Below are positions 9,389 to 18,123 of a DNA stretch of 64,000 nt, in pieces; positions within the stretch are counted from its first letter, which is position 1; every line of letters starts with the position of its first letter. The notes under the pieces were generated by a model. The model saw only the letters and a program-made list of their open reading frames with translations. It had not been told where the DNA came from and did no database searches. The DNA lies in contig NC_018016.1 of NCBI RefSeq assembly GCF_000265465.1, positions 1,540,001 through 1,604,000 on the forward strand, written 5' to 3'. Position numbers and translations under genes: made by a program. Origin of the DNA: Ornithobacterium rhinotracheale DSM 15997. Its GTDB lineage: Bacteria; Bacteroidota; Bacteroidia; Flavobacteriales; Weeksellaceae.

Positions 9389-10413
9389 AACTTGAATTTT
9401 TTATCAAAATACTCTTCTCGATAAATTTTTAAAAATAGTAGGAAAAGGCTGATTAACAAAGGACCAAAGACTAATCCCAAGAAACCAAATAGCGGAATCC
9501 CAACAATGATTCCAAAAAGAGTAACTAGTGGGTGAATTTCTGCCAAAGATTTTTGAACAACAATTCTAAAAAGATTATCGGTGGAGCCTACGACGATGAT
9601 TCCATAAAGTGCTAGCCAGATCGCGCCTGCTGTATCGCCTTGGTAATACATGATTAAAACCACTGGAACTAGCCCTATGGCAGTCCCGATAAATGGGATA
9701 ACAGAGCCCACCGTGGTAACGGCGAACCAGAAAATAGGTGTAGGAGCGTCGAAAATCCAGAATCCGATTAATGCCACAACTCCTTGGCAAAGTGCCACCA
9801 TAGGAATCGCAATGGCGTTTGATTTTACCATTTCTATGGATTCTTTGCTAATGCGGTTGAAGTTTTTGTCCCCAAGTGGTAAATAAGATTGAATTTGGTC
9901 TTTAATCTTATCAAAATTGATAAGCATAAAGTATAATAGAAACACAAAAATACCAAACACCACAGTCATTTCTAGCGTATTGTTAGAAGCTCCTTGAACT
10001 ACTTTTGTAATCAAAGGTTCGGGATTCGATTCCTTGATTCTGCTAGAAATATCTATGTCTAAATATTGCTCTAGAGCGTGCAATTTGTTAAGGAAAAGCT
10101 CAGTATATCGATCATTATTTTGTATAATATCCTTCACGCGATTGGTGAGCAAAAGGGCGATTCCTGCAATGGGTAACAACACAACAATAAAGGTGAAAAG
10201 CATTAAAATACTTGCTGCTAACCAGCGTTTCATACCCCAGCCCACCATTTTTCGCATCCAGCCTTTGGTGAGCACAAACATAATGATGGCTCCCAAGATT
10301 CCAGAAATGTATGGAGCTAGTTCTCTAGAGATAAAATAGCCTAAAAATAAAATACAGGCAATGATAAATAGTTGCCTAACCATCTTGTTTGAGATAGGGT
10401 GTCTTTTTAGCAT
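9379..10413 (-). CDS. AI-2E family (PerM/YdiK-like) membrane permease
   Basis: 344-aa polytopic membrane protein of the AI-2E/PerM family, with about seven to eight hydrophobic segments and the family's C-terminal GxxxIPFIGTAIGLVP and IHPLVTLFGIIVGIPLFGFLGLVFGPLL signatures. Family members export autoinducer-2 or act as sodium/proton antiporters, so the substrate cannot be set from sequence. First gene of a permease-tilS-dsbD minus-strand group with overlapping ends. Confidence 0.88.
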   Translation of the reverse strand: MLKRHPISNKMVRQLFIIACILFLGYFISRELAPYISGILGAIIMFVLTKGWMRKMVGWGMKRWLAASILMLFTFIVVLLPIAGIALLLTNRVKDIIQNNDRYTELFLNKLHALEQYLDIDISSRIKESNPEPLITKVVQGASNNTLEMTVVFGIFVFLLYFMLINFDKIKDQIQSYLPLGDKNFNRISKESIEMVKSNAIAIPMVALCQGVVALIGFWIFDAPTPIFWFAVTTVGSVIPFIGTAIGLVPVVLIMYYQGDTAGAIWLALYGIIVVGSTDNLFRIVVQKSLAEIHPLVTLFGIIVGIPLFGFLGLVFGPLLISLFLLFLKIYREEYFDKKFKFWD

Positions 10414-10596
10414 AATAAAAATGTCATTTTTAGTAATTAGGAGCCAAAGATAAATTTAATTTATGACAAAATGTCTTGCGTGGGCGGTAAAATTTTCAAA
10501 AAAATAATAAAAAATGGAATGGTATAGGTTTTGTCTTAGAGAAAGCAAATAATTTAATCAATTAAAAAAGAAATTTAACTAAATAAAATTAAGAAT

Positions 10597-12507
10597 ATGA
10601 GTAAAATAATAGGAATAGATTTAGGTACCACCAACTCTTGTGTGGCTGTAATGGAAGGTAGCGATCCTACCGTAATCCCAAATGCTGAAGGGAAAAGAAC
10701 AACCCCATCAGTAGTTGCATTTACAGAAAATGGAGAAATAAAAGTGGGTGACCCTGCCAAAAGACAGGCTGTAACCAACCCGCACAGAACCATCTTTTCA
10801 ATCAAAAGATTTATAGGAGATAAATACTCTGAAATCCAAAACGAGGTGAAACGCGTTCCTTACGAAGTAGTAAAAGGACCAAACGATACTCCAAAAGTGA
10901 AAATCGATGACAGAGAATATACTCCGCAAGAGATTTCTGCAATGATTCTTCAAAAAATGAAAAAAACTGCAGAAGATTATCTTGGACAAGAAGTAACTCG
11001 TGCCGTGATCACTGTGCCAGCTTACTTTAACGATGAGCAAAGACAAGCTACCAAAGACGCTGGAGAAATTGCAGGTCTTAAAGTAGAAAGAATCATCAAC
11101 GAGCCTACGGCTGCTGCGTTGGCTTATGGTTTGGATAAAAAACACGAAGACCAAAAAGTGGCTGTGTATGACTTAGGTGGAGGTACTTTTGATATCTCAA
11201 TCCTTGAATTAGGAGACGGAGTATTCGAAGTATTGTCTACAAACGGAGACACTCACTTAGGGGGTGATGACTTTGACGATAAAATCATCGATTGGTTGGT
11301 AGATGAGTTTAAAAAAGACGAAGATTTTGATTTAAGACAAGATCCTATGGCACTTCAAAGATTGAAAGAAGCTGCTGAGAAAGCTAAAATTGAATTGTCG
11401 TCTTCTACCCAAACAGAAATTAACTTACCATATATCACAGCGACTCCTTCAGGTCCAAAACACTTGGTGAAAACTTTATCAAGAGCAAGATTTGAGGATA
11501 TGACCGCTGACTTGGTAAAAAGATCAATGGAGCCTTGTAGAAAAGCATTACAAGATGCTGGACTTTCAGCTTCTGATATCGATGAAGTAATCTTGGTGGG
11601 TGGTTCTACAAGAATCCCTAAAATCCAAGAAGAAGTAGAAAGCTTCTTTGGCAAAAAACCATCAAAAGGTGTAAACCCAGATGAGGTAGTAGCTATCGGT
11701 GCTGCGATCCAAGGTGGAGTGCTTACAGGAGATGTAAAAGATGTATTGTTGCTTGATGTAACACCACTTTCACTTGGTATTGAAACCATGGGAGGAGTGT
11801 TCACAAAACTTATCGAAGCCAACACCACAATCCCTACTAAAAAATCTGAAGTGTTCTCAACAGCGGCAGACAATCAGCCAGCAGTAACCATCAGAGTAGG
11901 ACAAGGTGAGCGTTCTATGTTTGCGGACAACAAAGAAATCGGTAGATTTGATTTGGTAGATATTCCACCAGCACCAAGAGGAGTTCCTCAAATCGAAGTA
12001 ACTTTCGATATAGATGCTAATGGTATCATGAAAGTTTCTGCCAAAGATAAAGGAACTGGAAAAGAGCAATCAATCAAAATTGAATCTTCATCAGGATTAT
12101 CTGAAGCCGATATCGAAAGAATGAAAAAAGAAGCAGAAGAAAACGCTGCCAAAGATAAAGAGGCAAAAGAGAAAATCGATAAGTTGAATGCTGCAGACCA
12201 AATGATTTTCCAAACTGAAAAACAATTGAAAGAATACGGTGAGAAAATCAGTGCAGACAAAAAACAACCAATCGAAGATGCTTTGGCAGAGCTTAAAAAA
12301 GCACACGAAGCGCAAGACATAGCACAAGTAGATGCTGCTATGGAAAAAATTAACAATGCATGGAATGCTACATCTCAAGAGCTATACGCTGCCATGAACG
12401 AAAACGGAGGCGCACAAGCAGGACCTACTCCAGATGCAGGAGCAGGCAATGCACAAAACGCCGGCGGAGACGATGTGGAAGATGTAGACTTCGAAGAGGT
12501 GAAATAG
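10597..12507 (+). CDS. dnaK: Chaperone DnaK (Hsp70)
   Basis: 636-aa Hsp70 that binds exposed hydrophobic segments in an ATP cycle with DnaJ and GrpE. The nucleotide domain starts [14 protein letters not shown] and contains [35 protein letters not shown] and [12 protein letters not shown] linker [15 protein letters not shown] leads to the substrate domain (about 385-500), a charged helical lid, and an acidic tail ending [11 protein letters not shown]. Length and motifs are fully normal. It stands alone, without grpE or dnaJ beside it. A hairpin terminator follows. Confidence 0.98.
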   Translation: MSKIIGIDLGTTNSCVAVMEGSDPTVIPNAEGKRTTPSVVAFTENGEIKVGDPAKRQAVTNPHRTIFSIKRFIGDKYSEIQNEVKRVPYEVVKGPNDTPKVKIDDREYTPQEISAMILQKMKKTAEDYLGQEVTRAVITVPAYFNDEQRQATKDAGEIAGLKVERIINEPTAAALAYGLDKKHEDQKVAVYDLGGGTFDISILELGDGVFEVLSTNGDTHLGGDDFDDKIIDWLVDEFKKDEDFDLRQDPMALQRLKEAAEKAKIELSSSTQTEINLPYITATPSGPKHLVKTLSRARFEDMTADLVKRSMEPCRKALQDAGLSASDIDEVILVGGSTRIPKIQEEVESFFGKKPSKGVNPDEVVAIGAAIQGGVLTGDVKDVLLLDVTPLSLGIETMGGVFTKLIEANTTIPTKKSEVFSTAADNQPAVTIRVGQGERSMFADNKEIGRFDLVDIPPAPRGVPQIEVTFDIDANGIMKVSAKDKGTGKEQSIKIESSSGLSEADIERMKKEAEENAAKDKEAKEKIDKLNAADQMIFQTEKQLKEYGEKISADKKQPIEDALAELKKAHEAQDIAQVDAAMEKINNAWNATSQELYAAMNENGGAQAGPTPDAGAGNAQNAGGDDVEDVDFEEVK

Positions 12508-12532
12508 TTTAAAACTAAATTTTTATAAAACG

Positions 12533-12567
12533 AAAATCGCAGTAAGTATTCTTACTGCGATTTTTTC
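12533..12567 (+). terminator. Intrinsic terminator after dnaK
   Basis: Stem AAAATCGCAGTAAG with its complement around a TATT loop, followed by six Ts. It lies 25 bases after the dnaK stop. Confidence 0.9.
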
Positions 12568-12584
12568 TGTTTAAAATGTAAGCC

Positions 12585-12619
12585 ATGCCACGATTTGGCA
12601 TAGGTTGTTTTTAGCTTTG
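12585..12619 (+). promoter_or_regulatory. Promoter and candidate operator of the WYL gene
   Basis: TAGCTTTG at 12612-12619 is an exact match to the Bacteroidota -7 box TAnnTTTG. Ten bases upstream lies a perfect inverted repeat ATGCCA-N5-TGGCAT (12585-12601), placed where a repressor or activator would contact the promoter. WYL regulators often control their own promoters, so self-regulation is a reasonable inference. A start codon at 12605 would lie upstream of the transcript and is therefore ruled out. Confidence 0.5.
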
Positions 12620-12706
12620 TATCGAAAATTAAGAAATCGAAAAATAAAAATATTACAGATTTTCGTAAGTTTGAGAAAAGAGGGAATTAGATTTAAAGAT
12701 TTAAAC

Positions 12707-13591
12707 ATGGCTAAAAATACACTTAATCAATATATTTGGCTTGTCGATACGATTTATAGGGCTAAAAAAATTAGTTATGAACAGCTCAACGAAAAATGGC
12801 AAAATTCAAGTCTAAGTGAAGGAGAAGATTTGCCAATAAGGACTTTTCATAGATGGAAAAATAAGGTGCAGGAACTTTTTAACCTAAATATTGAATGCGA
12901 AACCAAAAATGGTTATAAATATTATTTGGAAGGGGAAGAAGAGATTGCTAAAAAAGGAATTAGAAATTGGCTATTAGAAACCATTTCGGTGAGCAATCTT
13001 TTGCTCGATAACGAATCCATTAAAAACCGAATTTTGATTGATGAGCGACCAGCTGGAATGTCAATTTTGCCTGAAATTATTAATGCCATTAAGAGAAATC
13101 ATCCTATAGTGTTTGTGTATCAGAAATTCAGTGATAGTGCTGGCAGGAGATATGTTCTGAATCCTTACGGAATTAAGTTTTTCAAAAATCGCTGGTATAT
13201 CGTTGGAGCTTTCAGTCATGATCCTGGGCGGTTACTGATTTTTGCACTCGATAGAATCAAGGATATTGAAGTGCAAAGAGAAAAAACTTTTGAATATGAC
13301 AAAAATCAGAATTTGAGCGTTTTTTTTGAGGATTATTTCGGTGTAATTATCTCTAATGATGTGTCTAGAGAAAAAGTTGTATTTAAAATCATAGCCGAGC
13401 AAGTGCCATATCTGCGTTCGTTGCCTTTGCATCATTCTCAAAAAGAGATAGAACAAAATTCGGAATTTAGCTTGTTTCAGTTAGAAATTTATCCTACCTA
13501 CGATTTCATGCAAGAAATTCTTTCGCTAGGAGACAAGGCGGAAATTATTTCTCCCGAATGGCTCAGAAATCATATAAAAACTAAAGGCTAG
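12707..13591 (+). CDS. WYL-domain transcriptional regulator
   Basis: 294-aa regulator counted from the ATG at 12707, chosen because the -7 box lies at 12612-12619 and any earlier start would precede transcription. The N-terminal part is helix-rich and probably DNA-binding. The WYL domain spans roughly residues 110-205, with the segments FVYQKFSDSAGRRYVLNPYG and RWYIVGAF. WYL proteins sense ligands, sometimes nucleic acids, and many control defence or phage-related genes; its target here is unknown. Its TAG stop sits exactly at the left edge of the 8.55-kb mobile element, whose insertion left the coding sequence intact. Confidence 0.85.
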   Translation: MAKNTLNQYIWLVDTIYRAKKISYEQLNEKWQNSSLSEGEDLPIRTFHRWKNKVQELFNLNIECETKNGYKYYLEGEEEIAKKGIRNWLLETISVSNLLLDNESIKNRILIDERPAGMSILPEIINAIKRNHPIVFVYQKFSDSAGRRYVLNPYGIKFFKNRWYIVGAFSHDPGRLLIFALDRIKDIEVQREKTFEYDKNQNLSVFFEDYFGVIISNDVSREKVVFKIIAEQVPYLRSLPLHHSQKEIEQNSEFSLFQLEIYPTYDFMQEILSLGDKAEIISPEWLRNHIKTKG

Positions 13592-13611
13592 ATTCAAGCA
13601 CTAAATGCAAC
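13588..13611 (+). repeat. Left terminal inverted repeat of the element
   Basis: Begins CTAGATTCAAG and ends AAATGCAAC. Compared with the reverse complement of 22120-22143 it matches at 18 of 24 positions, with both ends of the repeat conserved and the middle six diverged. It overlaps the last codons and stop of the transposase, and the first bases supply the stop of the WYL gene. Confidence 0.7.
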
Positions 13612-14571
13612 ATTTTCCACAAATGTATAAAAAACATCACGAGGCTTGCAAAACTTTAACACTTTAAACGGTCTATCGTTTATCTCTTTTTGCACCGATT
13701 TCAGATTATTAGCGGTACTTTTTGTAATTGCCGAACCTTTTTTTACATACTGTCTAATAAGTTTGTTCATGTGCTCAATTTGCCCCTTTTGCCAACTAGA
13801 GTATGGATTTGTAAAATAAATCTGTGCTTGCAGTTTATTGGACACTATATCATGATTTGAAAACTCTAAACCATTATCCACGGTTATTGATTTGACCACT
13901 TTTTTATAAGGAAGTAACACATCAATAATAGCACGAGCGACCACATCAGCTGTTTTATTTGGTATATACTTTACAAACAAAAACCTTGATACTCTTTCCG
14001 TAAGTGTCAGCAAATAACCCTTATGATTTTTGCCCTCTACTAAATCACCCTCCCAGTGTCCGAACTCCTTACGCTCATTCACAACCTGCGGGCGTTCTTC
14101 TATACTAGTGCGGTTCTTTATCTTTCCAACAATTTTAGAAACCTGTGCCTTTCTCTTTTTCAAAGCGTGCCTGCAATATTTATATAATTTACCACCTTTC
14201 AATTTATCAGCCCTTATATATTGGTAAATTCTTTCCACTGAAACCATAGCAAACCCCATTTTTTTGCAATACCCCACAATCTGCAGGGGCGAATATCTTT
14301 TATACAAAAATTGTCTTACTCTTTTCTCAATGTCTTTTGTAAAGCGTCTATAACGCAAAAAACGCTCTTTCTTTTCAGAATAGAGCGTCTGTGCAGTCTT
14401 TGCTTTATACTTTCCTTTCTTCGTTCGGTTCCTCCTCACTTCACGGCTTATCGTAGATTTATCCCTTTTCAGTTCACGGGCTATTTTAGAGATAGACCAA
14501 CCAGCCGTTAAATACGCCTCTATTTTAGCCCTTTCACACAAATCTAAATGTTTAAATCTCCGTGCCATCAC
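13594..14571 (-). CDS. IS30-family DDE transposase
   Basis: 325-aa transposase. The N-terminal helix-turn-helix (residues about 8-50) has the IS30 signature RAKIEAYLTAGWSISKIARELKRD; the RNase H-like core follows. The catalytic triad reads D176 (HWEGDLV), D232 (TVDNGLEF) and E266 (WQKGQIEHMN), giving DD(33)E spacing. The typical NPYSSW and LIRQYVKKG segments are present, though the usual NEN around the Glu is IEH here. The protein is intact. Its stop lies inside the left inverted repeat. The partner repeat is 8.5 kb away rather than next to the gene, which implies that it mobilises the whole phage-like block. Confidence 0.93.
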   Translation of the reverse strand: MMARRFKHLDLCERAKIEAYLTAGWSISKIARELKRDKSTISREVRRNRTKKGKYKAKTAQTLYSEKKERFLRYRRFTKDIEKRVRQFLYKRYSPLQIVGYCKKMGFAMVSVERIYQYIRADKLKGGKLYKYCRHALKKRKAQVSKIVGKIKNRTSIEERPQVVNERKEFGHWEGDLVEGKNHKGYLLTLTERVSRFLFVKYIPNKTADVVARAIIDVLLPYKKVVKSITVDNGLEFSNHDIVSNKLQAQIYFTNPYSSWQKGQIEHMNKLIRQYVKKGSAITKSTANNLKSVQKEINDRPFKVLKFCKPRDVFYTFVENVAFSA

Positions 14572-14674
14572 TCACCATTTATTAATCTACTTATCTTCAA
14601 ACCATATCCATAAACCTCACCCTTCGTACAAAAATCATCATAAAGTGGATTAATAAAAAAATCAAAATAAGCAA

Positions 14675-14890
14675 TCAAATGCCCTTTATTCTTAAAAGTT
14701 TCTCATCTAAAGAATTAGATAAATTCAAAATATCATCACAATTACTTATATATTCTTTTAACTCTTTTTCAATGTACTTAATCTGTTTTTCAGTGTAGTA
14801 CTTTCTTATTTCTTTTTTTGCCTCCTTGCTTTGTGCATATCCAGCGGTTACGGCTAAACATAATCCAAATGATAGTAATATTTTTTTCAT
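14675..14890 (-). CDS. Small secreted protein of unknown function
   Basis: 71 aa, not recognised. The first 19 residues form a clear signal peptide with an A-Q-S type cleavage site (GYAQS). The mature part is a lysine/glutamate-rich helix of about 50 residues. It lies between the transposase and the terminator that closes the main phage-like operon, so it is probably transcribed separately. It could be a periplasmic accessory or cargo protein; there is no basis to choose. Confidence 0.55.
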   Translation of the reverse strand: MKKILLSFGLCLAVTAGYAQSKEAKKEIRKYYTEKQIKYIEKELKEYISNCDDILNLSNSLDEKLLRIKGI

Positions 14891-14961
14891 GATTTTAAGT
14901 GATTTTTAAATATGTTAATACCATTATCAAAACAAATGCCAAATAGTGCAAAGCAAAAAGA

Positions 14962-15000
14962 TAAAAAAAAAAGAAACCACACCAACAAAGGTGCAGTCTC
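14962..15000 (-). terminator. Intrinsic terminator of the element's main operon
   Basis: Read on the minus strand, an 11-bp stem with G-T wobbles (arms 14990-15000 and 14973-14983) closes a six-base loop and is followed by a run of about ten Ts. It lies 24 bases after the last gene of the long minus-strand operon and separates it from the secreted-protein and transposase genes. Confidence 0.75.
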
Positions 15001-15023
15001 TCTCATTATTCAAAACAAACAAA

Positions 15024-15233
15024 TTAATTTAAAAATCTTGGTATATAGTTTCCATTGTAGAAGCGTCTTAAATACTCCCCAGTCCTACGGTCATACACAT
15101 TAAAATATTTCCAATCTCTAAACTTGGAACTATCAAGCCACTTGCTGAACCTGTGTAAATCGTGCACATATTGCATTTTGAACACTCCAAAGGCTCCGAA
15201 AACTATACACGAATAATCATTTTTATGGCTCAT
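15024..15233 (-). CDS. Small hypothetical protein of the phage-like element
   Basis: 69 aa, not recognised. Rich in aromatic and basic residues, with no signal peptide or membrane segment; a C-terminal stretch reads YDRRTGEYLRRFYNGNYIPRF. The start touches the stop of the preceding 161-aa gene, so translational coupling is likely. Last gene before the operon terminator. Confidence 0.5.
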   Translation of the reverse strand: MSHKNDYSCIVFGAFGVFKMQYVHDLHRFSKWLDSSKFRDWKYFNVYDRRTGEYLRRFYNGNYIPRFLN

Positions 15234-15718
15234 TACTCAACACCTTTAATCTCCTCTTCTGCGTCATACAACAGGAAAGGTCCAGTACCTGCATAATGAT
15301 ACTCTTGTCCTGGCTCTAATTCGCAAACTGCATGACTATACGCGTCCGATACATCAAGATAGACCCCAACAAATTTACTAGTACTATTTCTAAAGTGATA
15401 TCCGTTTTTATTCTTCGTTACAACAAAACCATCATAAAAAGTTCCAACATTATAACTTAACAAAATCGCTGAATTTGAATCATATCCATCTATAAAATTT
15501 GGTAAATCTTTCACAGGTTCTCCGTCCAATGGTATCAACCTTTTATAAATAACATAATCAGACTTGTCAATCAAATAACGCCTAAATGCATTAGCGGTAT
15601 AAAAATATGGACCTACTTGATAATAACAATTATCCGATAAATCAATTGTAGAAACCTCTCGACACAAAAGCTCACTCCTAAACTTTCTATTATCAATAAC
15701 TATCACACAATCACTCAT
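15233..15718 (-). CDS. Hypothetical protein of the phage-like element
   Basis: 161 aa, not recognised. Predicted to be mostly beta, with many aromatic residues and no membrane segment. The C-terminal part reads ELEPGQEYHYAGTGPFLLYD. A soluble beta-rich protein at the 3' end of a structural operon could be a spike or receptor-binding protein, but this is only a guess from position. Its ATG overlaps the stop of the 57-aa gene upstream and its stop touches the start of the next gene. Confidence 0.6.
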   Translation of the reverse strand: MSDCVIVIDNRKFRSELLCREVSTIDLSDNCYYQVGPYFYTANAFRRYLIDKSDYVIYKRLIPLDGEPVKDLPNFIDGYDSNSAILLSYNVGTFYDGFVVTKNKNGYHFRNSTSKFVGVYLDVSDAYSHAVCELEPGQEYHYAGTGPFLLYDAEEEIKGVE

Positions 15719-15884
15719 CTTTTTTATCTTTTAAATCTTTAATTTTCTTTTTTGCAAAGCTATACGCAAAATCAAGCACAATAGCCAATAAACTTGCTAG
15801 AAGCGGTTTTAGCTCATCAAACGAAACCGCCCCCGTAAATCCTAATATACTATAAATCTTTGTCCTATCTACAAAATTTGTCAT
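15711..15884 (-). CDS. 57-aa protein with one hydrophobic segment
   Basis: A short gene found by reading the gap between the 161- and 245-aa genes. The protein begins MTNFVDRTKIY, has a hydrophobic stretch at about residues 28-43 (LLASLLAIVLDFAYSF) and ends in a lysine/aspartate-rich tail. The stop TGA overlaps the ATG of the downstream gene, the same coupling used elsewhere in this operon, which is the main argument that it is real. Could be a minor membrane protein of the virion or a holin-like protein; size fits both. Confidence 0.5.
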   Translation of the reverse strand: MTNFVDRTKIYSILGFTGAVSFDELKPLLASLLAIVLDFAYSFAKKKIKDLKDKKDE

Positions 15885-15901
15885 ATCTCTTTATTTTTTG
15901 T

Positions 15902-16639
15902 TTAACTCAATTGTTCAAAACCCCCATTACTATCAAGCTGAATATTTGAAACCTGCGCCTTTACATATCCCAACAAATCTATATAATGCCCATGCTCAAC
16001 AAGATATTCTTTTTCCCCATCATTATAACTCTGAATTACACGTGTAGTTTCACCATATAAATTTAATACCCTGCAATGCCCAGTTGATGGCATTCTAAAT
16101 AGAGCAAGTCCACCCATGCCAGTTATTTTAACTTTCTCGGGCTCCTCACAATCATAATGAAATTTTACAGGAACTTCACTTATTTGGTTGCAATTATTTT
16201 TCTTCTCAAGCAACTTCTTTCTAATTTCTTCTTGTTCTTTACGCTTTCTTTCTTCCTGCTCCCTTCTCTTTTCTTCCTCACATTCAGAACAAAAATCATT
16301 TGCCTGCTCCTCCTGCAGTTTTTTAACCACATCACTTTTTACTGGTATTTTTCCCTTCTGTTTTTCTGATTGCATCATATCATCAACTTTTTGACTAAAT
16401 GCTTTTTCATTTCTCACTGCAGAACCGCCTTTTGCAAAAACCTTATCAAACTTTGGTTTTTCTACTTTGGGCAAACTCACAGGTTCCTTGAATTTATTTG
16501 TATCCAGTGGCAACAAGGAATTATCTCCTGTGCTTACTTTCTCCTTTATACTCGTCTTTTTGGTCAATCTAAATAATAGATAGATTATTAAAAAGATGAA
16601 TAACCAAAACTTAATTTTTCTTTTTTCTCGCTGTGTCAT
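15902..16639 (-). CDS. Membrane-anchored coiled-coil protein of the phage-like element
   Basis: 245 aa, not recognised. A basic N-terminus is followed by one membrane segment (residues about 10-25, FWLFIFLIIYLLFRL), a long charged linker, an E/K/R-rich coiled coil around residues 115-145 (with a CSECEEEKRREQEER stretch) and a C-terminal globular domain of about 90 residues. The layout, single anchor plus stalk plus head, would suit a membrane-attached virion component. It lies three bases after the stop of the lysozyme-like gene. Confidence 0.6.
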   Translation of the reverse strand: MTQREKRKIKFWLFIFLIIYLLFRLTKKTSIKEKVSTGDNSLLPLDTNKFKEPVSLPKVEKPKFDKVFAKGGSAVRNEKAFSQKVDDMMQSEKQKGKIPVKSDVVKKLQEEQANDFCSECEEEKRREQEERKRKEQEEIRKKLLEKKNNCNQISEVPVKFHYDCEEPEKVKITGMGGLALFRMPSTGHCRVLNLYGETTRVIQSYNDGEKEYLVEHGHYIDLLGYVKAQVSNIQLDSNGGFEQLS

Positions 16640-16642
16640 AAC

Positions 16643-17545
16643 CTATTTTTTTAAATAAGAATTAAAAACATTTTCAAACTTTTGAGCATAAGAGGCTATA
16701 TCTTTTGCTCTATCTGTAGAATTAACAACCCTTCTTGCATTGTAATAATCTGTTTTATTTTCATTACAATAAAGCTTTAAAGAAACACCCGTTAAATTAT
16801 TAGGTTTATCAGCCATCATCATTTTTATGGTCATTAAAGCATTTAAACGCTTATCATTTACTATTAAATCTGGATTTGACAAAACATCTACACCAGAAAA
16901 CTCTTTAAACTTAGTATATAAATGCCTACCAGTCCACTGGCAATATCCACGACCAAAAAAACGAGCTCCATCACCTTTATATTTATTACTTAAATTCTTT
17001 CTTCTACTAGCTGGATTATAACACCAAGATTGTACGCCATACTTCCACTCCATGTACACAGCCTTTTCAGCACTAACACCAAATGTATCTGCAATCTTCA
17101 AAAACTCGTTAAACTCCCTTAATTTATCCCCTTTAAGCGTTTTCTTCAAAACAGAAATTTTATCATTATAACGCTCACGCAATAAACTAAATTGACCCAT
17201 TTCATGATATGCTGTAGCCATTATATAAGATGCTTGATTTATCAACAAATCACCACTTTTAATTTGATTTATTAATATATCAAACAAAGTATAACCCCAA
17301 TCAGCATATGAATTATATCCTTTGGCAAATCTCAATCCATTAGGTACTAAAAGCATAGATAAAACACTTTTAGTCTCACTCTCTGTATTTGGAATATCAA
17401 CGCCCACTAGTTCCAATTCTCCAAACTCAACTTTAGACTTTGGTTTTGATATTTTATAAGCCCACCAACTTCCAGCTAGCAGGGCAATTGCTTTTAAATA
17501 TGTCATTTTTTTATCTCTTCTTTTATTTCTTCTCTTATTGCCCAT
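16643..17545 (-). CDS. GH19-like cell-wall hydrolase with N-terminal membrane anchor
   Basis: 300 aa. A very basic N-terminus (NKRRNKRRDKK) and one hydrophobic segment (about 15-30) precede a lysozyme/chitinase-like domain. The likely catalytic Glu is E115 in MATAYHEMGQF, and FFGRGYCQWTGRHLY at about 197-210 matches the GRG-QLTGR substrate-binding strand of GH19 endolysins. The fold assignment is from motif recognition. A membrane-tethered hydrolase inside a small phage genome suggests a virion-bound enzyme used at entry rather than a free endolysin. The start overlaps the 157-aa gene by 11 bases. Confidence 0.75.
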   Translation of the reverse strand: MGNKRRNKRRDKKMTYLKAIALLAGSWWAYKISKPKSKVEFGELELVGVDIPNTESETKSVLSMLLVPNGLRFAKGYNSYADWGYTLFDILINQIKSGDLLINQASYIMATAYHEMGQFSLLRERYNDKISVLKKTLKGDKLREFNEFLKIADTFGVSAEKAVYMEWKYGVQSWCYNPASRRKNLSNKYKGDGARFFGRGYCQWTGRHLYTKFKEFSGVDVLSNPDLIVNDKRLNALMTIKMMMADKPNNLTGVSLKLYCNENKTDYYNARRVVNSTDRAKDIASYAQKFENVFNSYLKK

Positions 17546-18008
17546 ATAACGATTTATTAAATTTATCCAAAACCTTTTGCCACTCTGGGTGAAGCTTTGG
17601 TTTTGGTGCGGGTATCTTAGGTTGATTATTTAACTTTGGACTTGGTGCGGAGCTCTTAGGTTGATTGTTTAACTTTGGTTTTGTCTTAATTGGAACAATA
17701 CTTTTCCCCAACTCTATCCCATATTCCAATGGAGTTTTAAACGTTCTTACACCATGTGTAACATAATAAGGGTCAAAGGATCCAACCGAAAAAAACATTT
17801 TAAACATTTCAGACCAAAATCTAAAATTTGTCTTCACAAACTGTTCTGTAGTTTTTTCCTTTAAAACCAAAGGCTTTGCATCCTCCATTTTTTGTTTAAC
17901 AACAGTTACAACTCTATTAAATCTACGAACTAACAAAAATATTATAAAAGCTATCAGCGATAACGCCAATAGCTTACTATTCTTCATCAAATCACTTAAA
18001 AACTTCAT
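17535..18008 (-). CDS. Single-span membrane protein with Pro/Lys repeats
   Basis: 157 aa, not recognised. One membrane segment lies at about residues 12-28. Near the C-terminus a 13-residue unit beginning PKLNNQPK occurs twice, then a partial third PKLHPEW, giving a stiff proline-rich stretch. The protein may span a periplasmic gap or link membrane and capsid. Its ATG overlaps the stop of the 35-aa gene upstream, and its 3' end overlaps the lysozyme-like gene. Confidence 0.55.
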   Translation of the reverse strand: MKFLSDLMKNSKLLALSLIAFIIFLLVRRFNRVVTVVKQKMEDAKPLVLKEKTTEQFVKTNFRFWSEMFKMFFSVGSFDPYYVTHGVRTFKTPLEYGIELGKSIVPIKTKPKLNNQPKSSAPSPKLNNQPKIPAPKPKLHPEWQKVLDKFNKSLYGQ

Positions 18009-18112
18009 CCTTTAAAACTATCTTTAATGTGGTCCTTCAACACATCTGATAACATAATCATTCCAATGTAAACCACTGCAATTAAAACACTTGTAATTAA
18101 TTTACTTGTCAT
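18005..18112 (-). CDS. 35-aa single-span membrane peptide
   Basis: A mini-gene found by reading the space between its neighbours. It begins MTSKLITSVLIAVVYIGM, so residues 5-22 form one membrane helix followed by a short polar tail. The TGA stop overlaps the next ATG (ATGA), matching the coupling pattern of this operon. The size is typical of small membrane-bound coat or lysis peptides. Supported only by position, composition and overlap. Confidence 0.45.
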   Translation of the reverse strand: MTSKLITSVLIAVVYIGMIMLSDVLKDHIKDSFKG

Positions 18113-18123
18113 CTCTCAATATT

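Noticed and set aside
12605-12706. Upstream extension of the WYL gene
   Set aside because: It would start before the predicted transcription start and overlaps the promoter.
13594-14571. Simple, independent IS30 insertion next to a separate prophage
   Set aside because: No inverted-repeat partner was found near the transposase 5' end (about 14572-14900), whereas one exists at 22120-22143. Not fully excluded.
14912-15103. 63-aa plus-strand frame in the phage-like element
   Set aside because: Opposite to all genes of the element and overlapping its terminator and the end of a minus-strand gene.
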